Origin: Clostridium muellerianum
Lineage (GTDB): Bacteria; Bacillota; Clostridia; Clostridiales; Clostridiaceae
Assembly (NCBI RefSeq): GCF_012926525.1
Contig: NZ_JABBNI010000058.1
Location: 124,001 to 188,000, forward strand
DNA: 64,000 bases
Direction of reading: 5' to 3'
The notes beneath the pieces were generated by a model, which saw only the letters and a program-made list of their open reading frames with translations, had not been told where the DNA came from and made no database searches. The translations under genes and the position numbers were made by a program. How positions within the stretch are numbered: position 1 is the stretch's first letter; every line of letters starts with the position of its first letter. Positions 62,485 through 64,000 of this stretch are shown piece after piece.

Positions 62485-62832
62485 TTTATTACAAGGTATT
62501 GGTACATCATTTAATTTAAAATAGTCTTCTCCCCACTTACAAAGTAGTTTTACTATAGGAACAAATGTATTGCCCAGCTCGGTAAGTGAGTATTCTGTCT
62601 TAGGTGGAACTACAGGATAAAGAACGCGATTGATAATGCCATCACTTTCCAATTCCTTCAACTGGTGACTGAGCATTCTTGGCGTTGCTTGTGGAATACG
62701 TTTTTGTATTTCATTATATCGCAGCGTCTTATCAATGAGTTCATATATTATAATAGCTTTATACTTCCCACCAACAATATCCATTGCGGCTTCTACTGTA
62801 CAGTGATAACTTTCTAATTTAGCTCTATCCAT
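62476..62832 (-). CDS. HxlR-family transcriptional regulator (3)
   Basis: The 118-residue protein has N-terminal Cys11 (SYHCTVE), IVGGKYKAIIIYELI, LRYNEIQKRIPQATPRMLSHQL and PPKTEYSLTE. ATG 62832 follows AAGGAG. It is divergent from an iron-sulfur flavoprotein gene, a third HxlR/oxidoreductase pair in the window. Confidence 0.9.
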   Translation of the reverse strand: MDRAKLESYHCTVEAAMDIVGGKYKAIIIYELIDKTLRYNEIQKRIPQATPRMLSHQLKELESDGIINRVLYPVVPPKTEYSLTELGNTFVPIVKLLCKWGEDYFKLNDVPIPCNKSE

Positions 62833-62853
62833 ATTAAATCTCCTTACTATCAA

Positions 62854-62889
62854 AAAGTATAGTATGTAACTAAAAGTATATTATATAAC
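62854..62889. promoter_or_regulatory. Candidate HxlR operator (3)
   Basis: AAAGTATAGTATGTAAC (62854-62870) is repeated as AAAGTATATTATATAAC (62873-62889), 19 bp apart. It lies just upstream of HxlR (3). The remainder up to 63062 has no gene. Confidence 0.5.
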
Positions 62890-63062
62890 AAAAAAGTGCA
62901 TTATTGCTAAGTTGCTTATTTACGATATAATTATAGTTGAGGCAAGAAGGAATGTCAATTCACTTAGAATATGGCTATTTCAACATGGAAAATATAATTA
63001 TACAGCAATATACTATTCTTCACTGATAGTATGAGCATATAGAATAAGGAGGAAAAATAAAA

Positions 63063-63689
63063 ATGAAGGTTTTATTATTAAATGGTAGTTCAAGAACTAA
63101 TGGATGTACTTATACAGCATTAGCAGAAATTACAAAGGTTTTGGAAGAAGAACAAATTGAATGTGAGATTGTGCATATTGGAAATCAACCAATTCGTGAT
63201 TGTATTGGCTGCAATAAGTGTGGAGATTTACACAATGCTTGTGTATTTAATGATGATAGCATCAATGAGTTATTGAAAAAGGCAGAAAATGCAGATGGTT
63301 TCATATTTGGTACACCTGTTTATTATGCACATCCTAGTGGACGTTTGTTATCTGTTTTGGATAGATTGTTTTATGCTGGTTCAGGTGTATTTAGACATAA
63401 ACCGGCTGCTGCCATTGCATCAGCAAGACGTGCTGGAACTACAGCATCTATAGATGTACTTAACAAGTATTTTACTATTGCAGAAATGCCAGTTGTATCA
63501 TCTACTTATTGGAATATGGTGCATGGATCTACACCTGAAGATGTTAAGAAGGATTTGGAAGGATTGCAAACTATGCGTAACATTGGAAAGAACATGGCAT
63601 GGCTTCTTAAATGCATCGAACTTGGCAAGAAACATGGTATTAACATTCCCGAAACACAAAAATCTGATTGGACAAATTTCATACGTTAA
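63063..63689 (+). CDS. NADPH-dependent FMN reductase / iron-sulfur flavoprotein
   Basis: The 208-residue flavodoxin-like protein has LLLNGSSRTNGCTYTAL (FMN phosphate loop), GTPVYYAHPSGRLLSVLDR, and a compact Cys motif CIGCNKCGDLHNAC (residues 43-56) that fits a [4Fe-4S] cluster as in Isf. Such proteins transfer electrons from ferredoxin or NAD(P)H to quinones or other acceptors. AGGAGG precedes the ATG. It is divergent from HxlR (3), consistent with a stress-induced reductase. Confidence 0.88.
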   Translation: MKVLLLNGSSRTNGCTYTALAEITKVLEEEQIECEIVHIGNQPIRDCIGCNKCGDLHNACVFNDDSINELLKKAENADGFIFGTPVYYAHPSGRLLSVLDRLFYAGSGVFRHKPAAAIASARRAGTTASIDVLNKYFTIAEMPVVSSTYWNMVHGSTPEDVKKDLEGLQTMRNIGKNMAWLLKCIELGKKHGINIPETQKSDWTNFIR

Positions 63690-63750
63690 TGTTCTTTATA
63701 AATTTGAATTTAAAAATTATAATTTTATTTATACTATAGAGGAATCTTTT

Positions 63751-63775
63751 TAGCCGGTTAATACCGGCTATTTTT
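63751..63775 (+). terminator. Terminator after the flavoprotein gene
   Basis: TAGCCGGT pairs with ACCGGCTA (8 bp, 4-nt loop) and is followed by five T. Confidence 0.9.
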
Positions 63776-63811
63776 ATGCATTTTCTAATAAAACAGTGAT
63801 TCTTTCAAACT

Positions 63812-64000
63812 TCATTCTTCAATAAATTTCATTAATTCTTCGTTAAACTTATCTTGTTCATCATAGAACGACCCATGACCGCTGAATTCAAATGGCACAA
63901 GTTTTGAATTTTTAATGTTTTGGTTTTGTATTTTAGCTAGTGAAAATGGAACGACTTTGTCATGAATGCCATGAATAATTAAGGTTGGAACATTTATTGC
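63812..64000 (-). CDS. Alpha/beta hydrolase, C-terminal part (gene continues beyond the window)
   Basis: Sixty-two codons remain before the TGA at 63812-63814. They encode VPTLIIHGIHDKVVPF (the catalytic acid region) and FSGHGSFYDEQ with the catalytic His, the end of an alpha/beta hydrolase of the peptidase-S33 type. The start lies outside the window. The substrate is unknown. Confidence 0.75.
   Translation of the reverse strand, partial: AINVPTLIIHGIHDKVVPFSLAKIQNQNIKNSKLVPFEFSGHGSFYDEQDKFNEELMKFIEE

Overview
This 64 kb window is AT-rich DNA from a low-GC, anaerobic Firmicute, most likely a Clostridium. The evidence is the A/T-biased codon use, strong AGGAGG ribosome sites with many GTG and TTG starts, abundant ferredoxin-type proteins, an [FeFe]-hydrogenase homologue, enoate reductase and a tungsten aldehyde oxidoreductase. 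The gene set would fit an acetogenic or solventogenic species, but the species is an inference. I saw no rRNA, tRNA, CRISPR array, complete insertion sequence or prophage.

Layout. 0-4 kb: HAD phosphatase, DeoR regulator and a 2-enoate-reductase-type flavoenzyme. 4.4-14.8 kb: a tungsten island made of tungstate ABC transporter tupABC, two moeA genes (one fused to a binding-protein-like domain), a MOSC protein, a sensorless sigma-54 activator, then aor, a moaD-like carrier and its ThiF/MoeB activator behind a near-consensus -24/-12 promoter with upstream dyads. 14.9-22.5 kb: two iron-sulfur aldo/keto reductases, a DUF2156 gene, larC-larB, a MerR regulator, and decayed aldo/keto reductase and arcD genes. 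Three MerR-type promoters with 19-bp spacers link this block. 22.8-26.8 kb: L,D-transpeptidase, membrane glycosyltransferase and lipoprotein. 26.8-30.3 kb: a chemoreceptor and a small tyrosine recombinase lie between two inverted copies of a 157-bp MITE-like element; one copy split a terminator loop and the other split a small ORF. 30.4-36.6 kb: DUF362 ferredoxin, BlaI with a shortened BlaR1, a cation efflux protein, DUF116 and Ogt. 37.7-40.9 kb: a sensory [FeFe]-hydrogenase operon (2Fe-2S protein, HydS-like hydrogenase with PAS, SpoIIE-type phosphatase).

41-47.7 kb: decayed sir2 and ferredoxin pieces, HxlR/PPOX pair, MarR/YczE pair with shared operators, XRE-cupin regulator, AlaX, and bioB-bioY behind a BirA operator. 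47.9-53.8 kb: ABC exporter, OmpR-type two-component system and DUF4097 protein. 53.8-56.5 kb is a gene graveyard (bioB fragment, acetyltransferase tail, frameshifted DUF2382 gene, deleted sigma factor) around an intact lipase-like hydrolase and an orphan anti-sigma-like protein. 58-64 kb: GNAT, pyruvate-kinase C-terminal-like protein, a second HxlR/PPOX pair, LysR/TauE, HxlR/iron-sulfur flavoprotein, and the end of an alpha/beta hydrolase.

Most promising for follow-up: the MITE-like pair with reconstructable insertion sites; a second structured element (10.04 and 40.89 kb) whose stems differ but still pair; the sensory hydrogenase operon; and the sigma-54-controlled tungsten island.
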